From NCBI GenBank assembly GCA_038030265.1, contig CM075943.1, positions 28,582,001 to 28,646,000 on the forward strand: 64,000 nucleotides of DNA. The letters run 5' to 3'. Shown here piece by piece: positions 21,373 through 33,012 of the stretch. Every line of letters begins with the position of its first letter. Position 1 is the stretch's first letter. Source of the DNA: Corythucha ciliata (lineage: Eukaryota > Arthropoda > Insecta > Hemiptera > Tingidae). The position numbers and the translations under genes were made by a program. Below the pieces are notes generated by a model. It was not told where the DNA came from, ran no database searches, and saw nothing but the letters and a program-made list of their open reading frames with translations.

Positions 21373-24300
21373 CCTCCAAAGAGATGCGCATCTTGCTGAG
21401 GCGCAATCAACTCCCTCCCCCCTCCTCATTCAAAGCTCTTGAAATTGTTCCTTCCGAAGGATTGAATTTCATACAAAAGTTACTCCGGGAGGGGAAATGA
21501 CACGTGGAAACCACCAAGAGTGGGGGCTGGAAGAATTGCGGTGCAAAAGCAACGACAGAGAAGACGAGAGAGAGTGAGAGAGCCTTTAAAAAGGAGTGTG
21601 AGTGATAGAGCAAGAGAGTTAGAGAGGGATTGTGAGAGTGGAAAAGGAAAGAGAAAAGAGCCACGCCTTAAGAATCAATACGATTCCTCCGGGTTCAAAT
21701 GTTGTATTATCTATTGTAGTGGGGGAGTGGCCAATGAGAAAGTACAATTGTAGAAATAAAACCCCGAGCCTGGAGTTGGACTGGGATCTCGCTCTGTGGA
21801 GCTCTCCCATTGGATGGGCCTGGGTGACAATCGGATGAACTCCGCCCACCGGAGGAGCCCTTATATTTCCATTTCATTACATTTCAACTCCATTCCGGCA
21901 GCCATCTTCCCTCATACATTTTAGATTTATTTACTAAATGTGCCCCGGATGGAGAAAAAAGGTTGTTGGGCTGGTCACTCTTTTCAGTTTTTGAAAAGGG
22001 TGAATGTGGAAAGGCGACTGGAATTATGTAGTCGTGGGGAAGTAAAACCTCCTCCCCCAACAAACAAAACACGGGCAAATTAAAAATATTCGCTTTGAAA
22101 ATAATAATTTTGTTCTATTTTTATCGTTCAAGCTGTAAAAATAAAAACTGAATAAACTTCAATTTGTGTGAAGCCCGCAATGAACCGAACGAACACTATA
22201 TCAATAATTTCCTCCCCCCTAAAGAAATCAACGCTTTTCTTATTCAATTGAGATGCCTCCCCCCATGCAATATTCACCAAAATCCTATTACCAGCAATAA
22301 AGAATGCGTTAAATTACAAGGCAAGCAAAAATATGTTGTCTCTTCAAGTCGGAGGGCAAGACAACTAGTTATACTTCACTTCAGTACCCTAACAGCGGAT
22401 CTGTCGTGGGGGAAAAAGCCTACCTTTGAGGCTCGGTTCGAATTCACCCCATGGAGCACTGTAACCGGAGGCACAACTAATTTTTTAATATCACCGTTCA
22501 ATAATTAGAGGGACACCCTTTTTAGCCTCAAAGAAAAAATGCCATTGTTATTAATTTTCCTGAAACATATTTTACTAAAATGAGAGAGCACCTCATAGCC
22601 GCGGCTTTTTACGCTTCATTTCCATGTTTCTCCCATTTTTACAATGAATGAGCACCAAGCGACTGACATGAAAACATCCTAAGCCTGAAAATGTTGCTCA
22701 ACAGCAAGTTCAAGTTGAAGCTCTTATATTTCACACTTTTTTCCCTTATACTAAACCTCCTCATTCAATAAAAGGGTGGAAGATGCGGGGCAAGGAGAAA
22801 GTTAATTCGATAAGCTTATTATATCGAGAGTAAACATAAAATATAGGTTGGATGATGTTCGCTTCTTTCATGGAAAACCTTGAAGAAGATTGAGATGTCT
22901 CGCTAGATTTTTTTTCTGATGACCGTTTTATGTTTCTCCTTCTTTTCCTTTATTTTATTTTTTAATGGACGTAAGATTTAGATGTTAAGTCCGCCAAAGA
23001 GAATTTGTCAATTTAAACTGCTGTTTAGGTGACACTACCTGAGACAACACCGTACTGTAGGTGAGAAGACCACCACCTTCTTATTAAAGGTTTAAAAAAT
23101 TGTTAGCAGTATTTGCACGTTGATTGTAATAACTGTAGATAAACTAGCTTAAAACTCATTTACCCTATTTTACTCGTTACTTTATTCCTCGCGAAAAAAC
23201 TTGAAGAAGAATTTCATTCTCTCTTCTGTATTTTTCATCCTCAGAGGAAAAACTTTGGCTCGATAAAAATACTCTCAAGCCCTTTTCTCTAGAAGGATGA
23301 AGGAGTAAGAGACGAGTCAGATAGAGGAAAGAGACAGAACAGAAACGCAGAGAGAAAATAAAGAGGGAGGCGAAGAGAAACTCCGGCTGTGTGCGGATCA
23401 ATACCCGGAGCTCTCTTTCCCAACCCCTTCTCCTGACCCAGTTCTTACCCAAGCCTTGGATACTCTTCATTTGACAATATAAATCTATTGTTTCCATTGC
23501 TATGGGTGACCAAGTCGTGTCGCAGAAAAACCACTTATTTTCTCTACATATAGGCAAAGTAAATATAGAAATGGACAGATAGACGACACTGGTAAGTCGA
23601 GAAGGTTAAAAAGTGTTGGAAGGGAGATGTATGTTTCACTGAAATTCTGCTCAGGCGGTCTCCGGTTAGGCCGACCACACTTCAGGAGGTTCTTCCATGT
23701 TCCCACAGGAAGGAAATGTTGTTATCGCTAATCGGAGGTCCTTCCGCCGGAAAGTGGAGGCCACAGTTCTATCCATTGAATCCTTGTGATACGATTTTCA
23801 CCCTTTCGTCAGCCTAATCACGCTCAATGCAGAAAAATCTGCTAACAGCTTTCACACGGCTGGCTTCCATGAGGGAGCTCATGGAATATATTATGTTCTT
23901 AATCCACCCAACAAATTTTAATATAACCACGCGAATCGCTTCGCACCAAACTGCTGACGCCGCATGAGAAATGACGAAAAATTAATCGAGAAGATCTCAC
24001 CTGGACACACCGTAGCCTAATGGGCTCAGACACAGGCTACTAATAAGCCAAAACTTGCCAATTTAACCGAAGAATCATGTTTTTGGGTCACGAGCGCAGA
24101 GCCTCGTGTGGCTTAAAAAGGAGAGAGGGCACGCAACCCGTCCTGCTATAGCGTATACCCTATATACCAACGCAATCACACAAGTTCAGCAGCAAAGTGG
24201 CTCTCAAGTTCTCATGAAAGACAGAACAAATTTAAGGAAACCCTGATGCTGGAAAAAAGGGAAAAATACACACTGAACCACTATTTGGCTAACTTCGTGC

Positions 24301-24562
24301 CAAATATTCCATGACCCCAATTAAATACGTGACTTCACAATACTGTGTTGGTGGAGGGGGCCAGTGCCAGCCTAAGACATTAGGCCCTTCCGGACAAATC
24401 TACGAACTCCTCCCCCCCAGCCTATTCAAATAAGGTGGTAGCTTCGGATTAGCCGATACTTCCAGTTTCAGTTACCGTACGTAACTCCGAGCATCAATGA
24501 CCCCCCCCCCTCCTCAAACACCACCACTGCCCATTAATCTACAAACCATTTCGCTAAGATCG
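19212..24562. other. 5.3 kb without a recognisable gene
   Basis: Repeated reading on both strands gives no protein family. A G/A-rich zone (about 20820-21320) leads into a 44-A tract (21328-21371), and a second purine-biased zone at 21530-21660 reads as S/L-rich frames on the other strand. C-runs occur at 19368-19378. This could be intronic or intergenic DNA of a gene outside the window, but nothing shows which. Confidence 0.4.
21328..21371. repeat. 44-nt poly(A) tract
   Basis: Uninterrupted A run, the longest homopolymer in the window. No retroelement coding sequence or polyadenylation context precedes it, so its origin is open. Confidence 0.95.
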
Positions 24563-24573
24563 CAAAAAAACAA

Positions 24574-24607
<34 letters not shown>

Positions 24608-24616
24608 AAAAAAAAC
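24563..24616. repeat. (A)nC simple repeat
   Basis: A low-complexity run of A interrupted by single C at irregular 4-10 nt spacing. Confidence 0.9.
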
Positions 24617-26212
24617 AATTGCTAACGTTTCATTTTAAGTCTCCACACGAGGCGTTTCGACTATGCACTTATTAAAAATCCCCACCCCTCTCCTATGCTC
24701 TTGGCAGTCTCGTCAGCCCCACCCGCTATCTAAGCTTCGGCTTTCTCTTCGGAGATTCTTGAACTTCCCGCTGACTTGACGTACCAAAGGCACCCTCTAA
24801 TATACCAAAAATTGAAAAATAAAGATATTAGATAAAGTCGAAATGTCTCAGAAAAAATAAAATGCATGGTCCAATCCCCCTCTCCACAACTAATAAGTAA
24901 TCCTCCTGAAACCATCACACAAAACACCCCCCCCCCCCCAAAGTAGAGCATTACTCATTTCCTTCATGACAATGTTTCATGTAATACCACACCACTTTCG
25001 CCGAGAGGACAACGGCACCTCGAGGACGCACACTTCCCGGCAACACCAAGGACAAGGATCCAGATGACATCACCCGATCCCACCGAGGACATCCAGCCCC
25101 GCGCACCCATCTCCAGCATCTCATCAAATTAAAAACAAAAACAAAACTTTCATTGTATAAAGCCAACAACCTGGATTTTCCCAGTAACAGCCACTCTAGG
25201 TTTTTTCCACCCATCTCAGTGACCCAATGACATAATTTTTCCCTTTAAACAACTCCTAGGGTTTTTTCCCACAGGTCACACCAATGGATTCGCGAGGACG
25301 CGAAATTTTTCCTGACCAGGGGGAGATTGTATTGGGACAAAACAGTCCTCTAGCCCCCCAAACAGAGATGGGACCGATTAGGTTGTAAAATAAGCAACGA
25401 GGATAAAAGCCAGCATCTCTTATTAAGAAAAATATTTAATTTCCCGTCTTCCTTTCCCTTTTCGAAGACTCGAGCAAAGAGAAATGAAGAGAACCCCCCC
25501 CCCCACCAACAATAGGCAAATCAAGTGTTTCCATTAAGTCCTGCGCCGATTTCCCACCTTAGGAATAAGAAAAATAACTGGTGGGAGAAATATTTTAAAT
25601 TCCCCGGAAAAGCCCTTCTCGAGGCTTTTTGACGGGCTCTTGAACATCTAAGAAGGCTTGTGACGAAATTTTGACTTTTGGTATTCAGTCCCGGCAATTG
25701 GCAAATTCTCCCCTGAGCACTCATCGAAAATTAAGGTCGGTACATTTTACCTTTTAAATAATCACCCACGGGATTGAAAAGTAACAATCGATTAATAATC
25801 AATTTTTCTCCAATTAATAAAAATCCTCTCTTCTCAAAATAAATAAATAATTTTGAACTTGATTTAAATAAAAGAAATAATCAATATAATTTTATCCTCG
25901 GTGTCTTGTTAAAGTTTCTTCCACTTTCGAGCACCATAAAATAATATCAATTATTCTAGTCGAAATTGTACGAAATAGCGAGTCTTTAAACTATTCATTT
26001 TTTGATCTAAAATACCAACGAAACCCTCTCGAATTGCCAAGCGAGTTAAACGTTTCCCTTTCAAGTAGTAGATCTAAAAAAAATTGTAAAAATATAAAAA
26101 TTAACCAAACCTTTCCCAATTATTTCAATTATTGTCCACGAATCCCTTGAAGCAAATACCACCAGCCTTTTAAAATAAAATAATAAAAATCAAATTAAAA
26201 ATTGATCTTATA
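24617..26212. other. anonymous DNA downstream of the Gypsy element
   Basis: This is where the integrase C-terminus and 3' LTR of the minus-strand Gypsy element should lie, but nothing here matches the LTR sequence at 30045 onward. C-runs occur at 24927-24939 and 25494-25504. Minus-strand frames at 24951-25214 and 25521-25724 have no recognisable domain. Confidence 0.45.
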
Positions 26213-26278
26213 TACATTCTTTTTCCACCCTAGACAAGACTCCTTTTCGGGAATTACATTCTTTTTCCACCCTAGACA
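26213..26278. repeat. 24-nt direct repeat at the truncated pol end
   Basis: The word TACATTCTTTTTCCACCC followed by TAGACA is present at 26213-26236 and again at 26255-26278, a 42-nt period. The second copy contains the stop codon that closes the Gypsy frame. It marks the point where the element loses similarity to a normal integrase C-terminus. Confidence 0.85.
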
Positions 26279-29200
26279 GGTGTAAAACCCGTGCTACTAT
26301 TTTCACTGGTATTGATAGAGAAAGACAATTGTGGGAGTAAAATGTCCCAATCTCTTTGCTCCCTATCTACGTATGACGTTATCATTCTTTTAATGACCTG
26401 GTTCGCTCTCTCGGCTGGATTGGCCTGAGGGTGGTACGCTGGCGTGGTATTATGCGTGATGCCCTTTTCCTTAAAGTGATCCGCCAATTCCTTCGCCAAG
26501 AATGGGGCTCCCTGGTCAGACACAAAGAACTTAGGCGCCCCCCAGCGGTATAATACTCGTTGGCAGAAATGCTCCCAAATTATTTTGGTGGTAGCGACTC
26601 TTACGGGGACAATCTCCACCCACTTCGTAAAGGAATCGAGAAATACTAAAATATATTTGTTTCCCCGGCGGGATCGGGGACAGGGCCCCATAAAATCTGA
26701 AGAGACCGTCACCCACGGCCCCTCTGGGACTCGGGGTTGCATTATTCCGGCAGGTGGTCGATTCAGTGGTTTAGTGGCTTGACAGGTAGAGCAACCTTGA
26801 GTATAAAGATAGACGTCGCCAGATATACCCGGCCAGTGATACAGCTGCTTGATTCGTTGTAGTGTTTTGTCTCGGCCGAGATGTCCGGCCTCCGGCACAT
26901 CATGGCATTGTCTGAGAGCCTCTAGACGCAGTCCTTTCGGTAGAACCAATCGCCAGCCATTCCCAGTCGACCCCTGGAGGCAGGGATTAGTCTCTTGGAA
27001 GAATAGTACATCGCTACAGACCACCCAATTGGGATAACGATCCGGGAAAGATTGGACCTTCGCCACATGTTGTTGATACCACTCATCTTCTGCGATTTTT
27101 GGAACAATGTCGGTCTTTTGGATCAAGAATAACTCGGGGCCTTCGAATGTCCTAGACAAAGTGTCTGCCATGTTATTCTGAGTCCCTGGTCTGTAGTGGA
27201 TATCGAGATTGTATCCTTGAAGTCGGATAATCCACCTGGCCAGTCGTCCAGTAGGGTTCTTGATCCCCATGAGCCAGCGCAGACTGGCGTGATCGGTCAA
27301 AATCTTAACCGGACCACCTTCAATATACGGACGGAATTTCTCCAGACCAAATAGGACCGCTAAGCACTCTAACTCGGTGACCGAGTAATTTCGCTCAGCG
27401 GGGATTAACGATCGACTCGCATAGGCAATAACTCGTTCATGCCCCTCGTGAATCTGAGTGAGAACGGCCCCCAGTCCCGTGGTACTTGCATCAGTCTGGA
27501 TAGTAAACGGTAATGAGAAATTGGGTCGGGCTAAAACTGGTGAAGAGGTAAGGAGGGTTTTTATTTTCGCGAACGAACTCTCCTGTTCCGCATTCCACTC
27601 AAACGCTGTCCCCTTCTTAAGCAGACTAAATAAAGGCTGGGCAACCTGAGAAGCATCTTTATAAAACCGCCGATACCACGCGAACATGCCCAAGAACCGC
27701 CGAAGTGACTTTTGGGAGGTGGGACGGGGGTATTCCAGAATTGGCTTAACCTTCTCTGGATCTGAGCGTATGCCGTTGGAGTCGATTAGAAATCCGAGAT
27801 ACGTAAGTTCGTCTGTCCCAAATTCACATTTCTCCCAATTCACTAAAAGCCCGAATTCCTGGAGGCGAGAAAAGAGTGCTTTTAAACACTCTAGGTGCAA
27901 CTGATAAGTGGGAGTGACGACCAATAAATCGTCTAGATACGCATGGACGTACGGGCGCAAGTCTGCTGTTATGAGAGCATCAATTAGCCTTTGGAACGTA
28001 GCGGGAGCGTTAGTGAGTCCGTAAGGAAGGAAGTTAAACTGGTAGTGGCCCTTCCCTGCAACGCTGAAAGCCGTAATTGGGGAGCTAGCAGGATCCATAG
28101 GCACCTGGAGGTACGCCTGCTTCAGGTCTACCTTGGAAAGAACCTTGACGTTCTCTAAGTATTCAAGCAAGGATCCCATGTGAGGCAATGGATACGCGTC
28201 TTTTCGAGTCTGCCCATTGGCCCGCCTAAAGTCGATGCACATGCGATAAGAATTGTCTGGTTTTGGGACCATTACTACCGGGCTGCTCCACGGAGAAGTG
28301 GAAGGTTCAATGATGCCTTCCCCTAGAAGTCGATCCACTTCGTCGGAAATTTTTGTCATTAGGACTGGTGAAGTTCGATAGGGTTTTTGTTTTATGGGGT
28401 TCGGGTCGAGAAGTTCGATACGATGCTTGATTGGGACGCGGCCAATACACTTGGCTTCACAGTTCTTGAAGTGTTCGACTACGGTGTTCAGTTGGTCTCG
28501 TTCTCCGATAGAGAGAGCTTGAATGCCCGCTAATGGGGTGATGGACAACGACGAATCGCCTAATAAGGGGTACCTTTGGCTTCCCGCCTGGCCCTGGATA
28601 CAGTATTCGTACGAATCGAAAAACAGTCGTAAGCCCAGCTTCGCCAGACTATCCAAGCCCACAATACACTTCACCGATAGGTGAGGCAAGAAAAGAAATT
28701 TCAATAGGTACTCATATGAGTGGCACTGGACTGATAACGTGATCATTCGTTGAACTAATTCAATCTTACCAGTAGCTAATTGGACATCCTGTGGTGGGAT
28801 AACTTCGAAATCCGCAAAGAGGCCAATATCCGCTAGGCCTTCCGAGCCTAAGTATGAATGCGAAGCTCCCGTGTCTATCAAAGCGAATACAGAAACACCA
28901 TTCATCCGTAATGGGATATTGGCACGAGGTAGACAGGACGAACCAATCCCATGTGCAAACGATCCTGTATTTTGAGCGGGAGAATTCCGAGCTCTAGGGG
29001 GACAGTTACATGTTTTAGTTGTTTCACCCTTCTTCCCGCAACGGAAACAAAAAATGATCCTAGGGTGTGAGCAAGCAGCATAGCCGTGGTCGTGACCACC
29101 ACAATTCCAACAGTTCCCCCCTTTCCATGACGTGGCAGGTGAAACAGAATTTAAACCTAACTTCTGGCTGTCCTTGTCCTTAATCACGTTCCTAGTTATT

Positions 29201-29982
29201 CCAACCGTCGATGAAGAACAAGCAAATTGAGGGATCTGGCTCGTGGAAGGACTTAGAGGTGGTCGGTATTTTTCACATTCGGCCTCTATCCGTTCGAATT
29301 CTTGACCGGTAGTTACTAACTCCCTAACGGATTTAAACTCCCTACCAACTATTTGTCGTTTCATCAGTGGGTTTAAATTTTTGTGTACCCTTTTCAACAC
29401 CTTCTCTGGTGTAGAGGCCTGGGGTAACCTCATCATTAAGCCCTGAAGACAGTCGGCGTAGTCAGCCACTGGCTCCTTTTCACCTTGAGTACGTGATCGG
29501 ATTTCGGTCTTTAAAGTTTCGGTATACTGTTTAGGAATGAATCGGTCTTCAAAAGCTGAAACGAAGGCGGCCCAGGTTTTCCACGAGTTCTGATTCAACC
29601 TATACCAGTGTAATGGCGTTCCTGAGAACAGGGACCAGATTTCATTAAGTACCTGTTTTTCCGATAAATTACAGCGAGACATTCTTTCTCTTAAATTCAG
29701 CAAAAAATCCGAAGGGGATTCGCCCATAGTATTTGAAAATGATAGGCCCCATCCTTGCACAACTCTGTACGGCGGCTCCTGTACAAAGCTTTGTACATTA
29801 ACAGCCTGTGGAGGGGGGGTTGGAGGGCTTGCTTCCGATCGGGCTTTCGCGACAATACCCCCTGATTTTTCCCTGATGATCCGTCGAGCTTCAACCCGTA
29901 ACGGGTCAAGGGTCACAGTTTCCGTCGCCTCTGACCGGACTGTAAACCCTAAACTCCCAAGGACTTTTATTACGTGCGTCAC
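26272..29982 (-). CDS. Ty3/Gypsy retrotransposon gag-pol polyprotein (3'-truncated)
   Basis: A single uninterrupted frame of 1236 codons. Domains in order: a gag region (to about 280); a CCHC zinc knuckle with C291, C294, H299, C304 and a second knuckle (312-325) whose histidine position is E; an aspartic protease with DTGA at 370; reverse transcriptase with YLDD at 682-685; RNase H with TDAS at 830; an integrase HHCC zinc site (H1027, H1034, C1064, C1067) and catalytic D1096, D1156, E1191 (D,D35E). Gag and pol are fused in one frame and there is no env. The order RT-RNase H-integrase defines Ty3/Gypsy. The first codon of the longest frame is GTG, and the frame stays open upstream to the primer-binding site without an ATG, so the true start is uncertain; the first in-frame Met is near residue 86. 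The frame stops at TAG just after the GFTP motif, so the integrase tail is lost. Confidence 0.93.
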   Translation of the reverse strand: MTHVIKVLGSLGFTVRSEATETVTLDPLRVEARRIIREKSGGIVAKARSEASPPTPPPQAVNVQSFVQEPPYRVVQGWGLSFSNTMGESPSDFLLNLRERMSRCNLSEKQVLNEIWSLFSGTPLHWYRLNQNSWKTWAAFVSAFEDRFIPKQYTETLKTEIRSRTQGEKEPVADYADCLQGLMMRLPQASTPEKVLKRVHKNLNPLMKRQIVGREFKSVRELVTTGQEFERIEAECEKYRPPLSPSTSQIPQFACSSSTVGITRNVIKDKDSQKLGLNSVSPATSWKGGNCWNCGGHDHGYAACSHPRIIFCFRCGKKGETTKTCNCPPRARNSPAQNTGSFAHGIGSSCLPRANIPLRMNGVSVFALIDTGASHSYLGSEGLADIGLFADFEVIPPQDVQLATGKIELVQRMITLSVQCHSYEYLLKFLFLPHLSVKCIVGLDSLAKLGLRLFFDSYEYCIQGQAGSQRYPLLGDSSLSITPLAGIQALSIGERDQLNTVVEHFKNCEAKCIGRVPIKHRIELLDPNPIKQKPYRTSPVLMTKISDEVDRLLGEGIIEPSTSPWSSPVVMVPKPDNSYRMCIDFRRANGQTRKDAYPLPHMGSLLEYLENVKVLSKVDLKQAYLQVPMDPASSPITAFSVAGKGHYQFNFLPYGLTNAPATFQRLIDALITADLRPYVHAYLDDLLVVTPTYQLHLECLKALFSRLQEFGLLVNWEKCEFGTDELTYLGFLIDSNGIRSDPEKVKPILEYPRPTSQKSLRRFLGMFAWYRRFYKDASQVAQPLFSLLKKGTAFEWNAEQESSFAKIKTLLTSSPVLARPNFSLPFTIQTDASTTGLGAVLTQIHEGHERVIAYASRSLIPAERNYSVTELECLAVLFGLEKFRPYIEGGPVKILTDHASLRWLMGIKNPTGRLARWIIRLQGYNLDIHYRPGTQNNMADTLSRTFEGPELFLIQKTDIVPKIAEDEWYQQHVAKVQSFPDRYPNWVVCSDVLFFQETNPCLQGSTGNGWRLVLPKGLRLEALRQCHDVPEAGHLGRDKTLQRIKQLYHWPGISGDVYLYTQGCSTCQATKPLNRPPAGIMQPRVPEGPWVTVSSDFMGPCPRSRRGNKYILVFLDSFTKWVEIVPVRVATTKIIWEHFCQRVLYRWGAPKFFVSDQGAPFLAKELADHFKEKGITHNTTPAYHPQANPAERANQVIKRMITSYVDREQRDWDILLPQLSFSINTSENSSTGFTPV

Positions 29983-30022
29983 GTGCGTAAGTTTAAAATT
30001 TTCAGACCCTAGCCAAACTATA

Positions 30023-30040
30023 GCCCCACGTTGGGCGCCA
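30023..30040 (-). other. primer-binding site, tRNA-Lys(CTT) type
   Basis: On the minus strand the 18 nt TGGCGCCCAACGTGGGGC are the exact complement of the 3' end of insect tRNA-Lys(CTT), including CCA. This primes minus-strand DNA synthesis. It lies about 40 nt upstream of the start of the longest gag-pol frame and 4 nt from the proposed LTR boundary, as expected for an LTR retrotransposon. Confidence 0.85.
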
Positions 30041-30044
30041 ATTT

Positions 30045-31120
30045 TGTAACCGTGAACTTGAGCAACGTGAGTTCGGCTGCTATAGTTGGAACTGGGTTCT
30101 GAATCAACAACGCAATGGAAACGTTATAATTCTATTGTCGGTCAAACCGGGGGGGGGGGGGAAGAAGAACAAAATAAACAATTACTTCAAAGAGGGGTTC
30201 GCAAATTTCGAGGAGGAGGAATCGGGAAAAAGACAAGGTCAGATAGGGGGGTGTGGGAGAAAAAAATAAAATAAAATAAATTACTTGACTCTCTGAGAAA
30301 AAAAAAAAAAAATGGAAATAATAAAGGAAAATCTCCCGTTCCTCTACATGTAGAAGGCTCAGCCTACGAGATCTCTCGAGGAAAGAAAAAAATAAAATAA
30401 AAAAAACACGCTCCTTAATATTATCCCTCGAGGAGGGGAAGTGAGGTAAAGGTAGGAAATCGTAACCTCGTCGGAAGGGGGGAATTCGAAAGTCACACGG
30501 GGTACGGGACGAAAGGGGGAGGTTGAACAAAACGGAAAATAGCTTTGGGGGGGGGGGGGAAGAAAAAAATTAATAAACTCAGCTCGATGTCGAGGGCTTG
30601 GTGTGGAGTAGAAGGACTTCCTCAATGGCGTCGATCCGTCGGACCAGACGGGATGACTGGTGCGGATGCGGTACAACCCGATGTAGACGAAATGTCAGAA
30701 ACGGTGAACGATAAATTCGATAGGCGGCAAATTCGGTAAATGGCACGTCCGGCGAGCGTCAAAATCGGTAAGGAGACTCCCAATCTCATAAATAGTGGGG
30801 GGGGGGGATGCAGGGAGCCCTGAAGGGAGACAATGATTAAAGGAAAATCCTCTGTTCAGGGGGGGGGGGAGGTGTAAACTCTAGCTTACCTACGATTCGT
30901 AGGGCCGGCACTTCAGCAATAACAATAAACCTTTCCAGATAATTCTGAACGAGAAAAGGAAAAATGTTGCCCTTTCGTGGAGCCTTCTACGGGATCAGCT
31001 TCGTCTTCCGCGGGATATGGAAATCCCACATAAAAGTCGACGGGAAACGAAAATAACGAGATATCCCCGGCGAAAATATTTACGGAACGGTATAAACGAT
31101 GGGCTCCAGGCAAGTATACA
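30045..31120 (-). repeat. probable 5' LTR of the Gypsy element
   Basis: The inner boundary is well placed: read on the minus strand the region ends GGTTACA four bases before the primer-binding site. The outer boundary is inferred from the first suitable TGTATAC at 31120, giving TGTA...TACA ends and a length of about 1.08 kb. No second LTR is present in the window, so the outer end cannot be confirmed. The region contains four runs of 11-13 G on the plus strand (C on the element's own strand) at 30149, 30547, 30797 and 30859, plus A-rich patches. The small frame at 30913-31113 has no known domain. Confidence 0.45.
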
Positions 31121-31231
31121 GAGGTGATGAAATTACTTATAGCCAGGATTTTGGCCCAGAATTGCAGGGTCCTACGAATTTTTTCTTAGGTTCTACTCGG
31201 TTTTCGTTATTTGTGACCATGTGGGATTCAT

Positions 31232-32935
31232 TTATGGCCAATTTCACCACCGGAAGTTAGGTTGGAGTTACCAAACTCAAACATTGTATTCATAAATTGT
31301 GACGCATTTTTTTCGTTAATTCTGAGTTAACGTAACTCAAACCTTAACTCTCGGTGGTGAAATTCGCCATTAATGGTCTTTCTTAGAACAGGAAAATTAG
31401 ACCAGGACGACTTCTGTAACCCCAATCTTTCGATAACTATAGTAGGTTTAGTAAGTTTTCAGCATTTCGACCTTTATAGGAAGTAGGTAGATCACAAACG
31501 CACGTAACTCATCCGGCAATGACACAATTGTGACTGAAAATGCCTGATAAACTGAATACTTCAGGACTGAAAACTGAAAAGTAATGCACTATTTCAACTA
31601 AATGATAGCATGGCTATCTTACTATACTTATGGCGGATCGATTTCACCAAGTTTAAGTTAAAGTGCGGGCTACTTAACTCTCAAAGATAAAAGTGACTCG
31701 AGGTTAAGAAATAAGGTTCTGAGTTCTTGCTAACCCGCAGGCCAAGACTAACTCGAAGAAGTGAAACGAGTTTTTTTCGCTAACCCCAAGTTAACCGCAA
31801 ACTCGAACCGCAACTCTCAGTTGAGAACAAAAAATTGTCAAATTTCTGAGGGAAAAATGGAGAAAACTGCATTTGGTCGGTGATATAGTGAGGGCTAGCT
31901 AACTAGGAGTTTTGAATTCGTTCGAGTTAGGAGAGATCCCGTTTCACCATCAATTCAATTGGGGGTTGGAGTTACCAAACCCTTAGTTTTTTTCCCAGAC
32001 CCCTTCGGGTTTTCGCCGAGAATATAGCACATCAAATAACCTCACTCAGGACAATTCAAATGAATACAATTTTCGACATCATTTCAGCTTACCCGGAAAA
32101 TAAAACGAAAACAAGAGAGAGAGAAAAAGAAAAGAAGAATTGCGGGGGAGAGAAAAAGCCCAGAGACGGAGTCAATTCTCCACGATAAAGCTGTCTACAG
32201 TAATAATTTTTATCTGCACAGCAGCCCATCAGATCACTGAAATTTTTTCAGTGCAGTCGTGCTCGGACGGTCGTTCTTTGCTAGATTCGTTCTAATTTTG
32301 GAGAAATCGTTCCATTCAACTCGAAGTTCGTGTATTAATTCATAGAAGCGGTACGCAAAATTGACAAAGTGTCGGTTGTGGCGAAGAGATGAGGAATTCT
32401 TGATCATGAAAAACAGACGCAGTTGTGTGGAAAGAAAGAAGGATAGGTGGAAGGAGATATCGGACAAATTCGACAGCATCGACTCATTCGCACTGACCCA
32501 AGCGTTATCGCTTCAGCAGAGAAAGCTCATCGTCTCAGGATTACGACTACCGTCCGTCTCAGATCCACTTTGTGCTATAGACTCACAATCAGATGCTATT
32601 GCCTTTCCAGAGTATCTGACATGTGCCTGAAACACGGTTAAGTCCGAGCCAAGGGATTATTTTCTGGAAATAGTAGAGAATAAGATCTGGGAGTTAACTC
32701 TCTTGGTAACCCTCACGTTAAGACAAACTCAAAGTGGAGAAACGCATTTTTTCTTTAACTCCGGGTCACCCTTAACTCCAGCTCTAACTTTCGTTGATGA
32801 AACTCATTATTTGAGTTAAGATGGAGTTAAGAGAGGTTAAGCATAACTCGAAGTGGTGAAACACTTTTGTTACGCTAACTCCGAGTTACCCGTAACTCAA
32901 ACCTTAACTCACGGTGGTGAAATCCGCCGATTATT
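31232..32935. repeat. cluster of inverted and direct GTTAACTC-type repeats
   Basis: A 144-bp foldback (31232-31375) has about 40-bp arms starting TTATGGCCAATTTCACCACC and, on the other strand, TTAATGGCGAATTTCACCAC. Diverged copies of the same subterminal words (GTAACTCAAACCTTAACTC, GGTGGTGAAAT, ACTCGAAGTGGTGAAAC) recur at about 31750-31825, 32726-32795 and 32811-32935, the last ending in a right-hand terminus like that of the first foldback. The whole may be one decayed 1.7-kb TIR element or several related MITEs. A plus-strand frame in the middle (32361-32630) has a basic helical stretch, RKKDRWKEISDKFDS, but is not long enough to name. Confidence 0.6.
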
Positions 32936-33012
32936 ACTATACTTATTAAAGCGTGATTTCCCCTTGAGGGGACTTATTATTATTAAATCAAAAGTATAAA
33001 AACATAAATATT

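Noticed and set aside
25278..25340. Polypurine tract and 3' LTR of the Gypsy element
   Set aside because: The GGGGGAGATTGT word is on the wrong strand for this element, and no sequence like the 5' LTR follows.
32361..32630. Myb/SANT-domain gene
   Set aside because: Only about 15 residues look right; the rest of the frame does not continue the domain.
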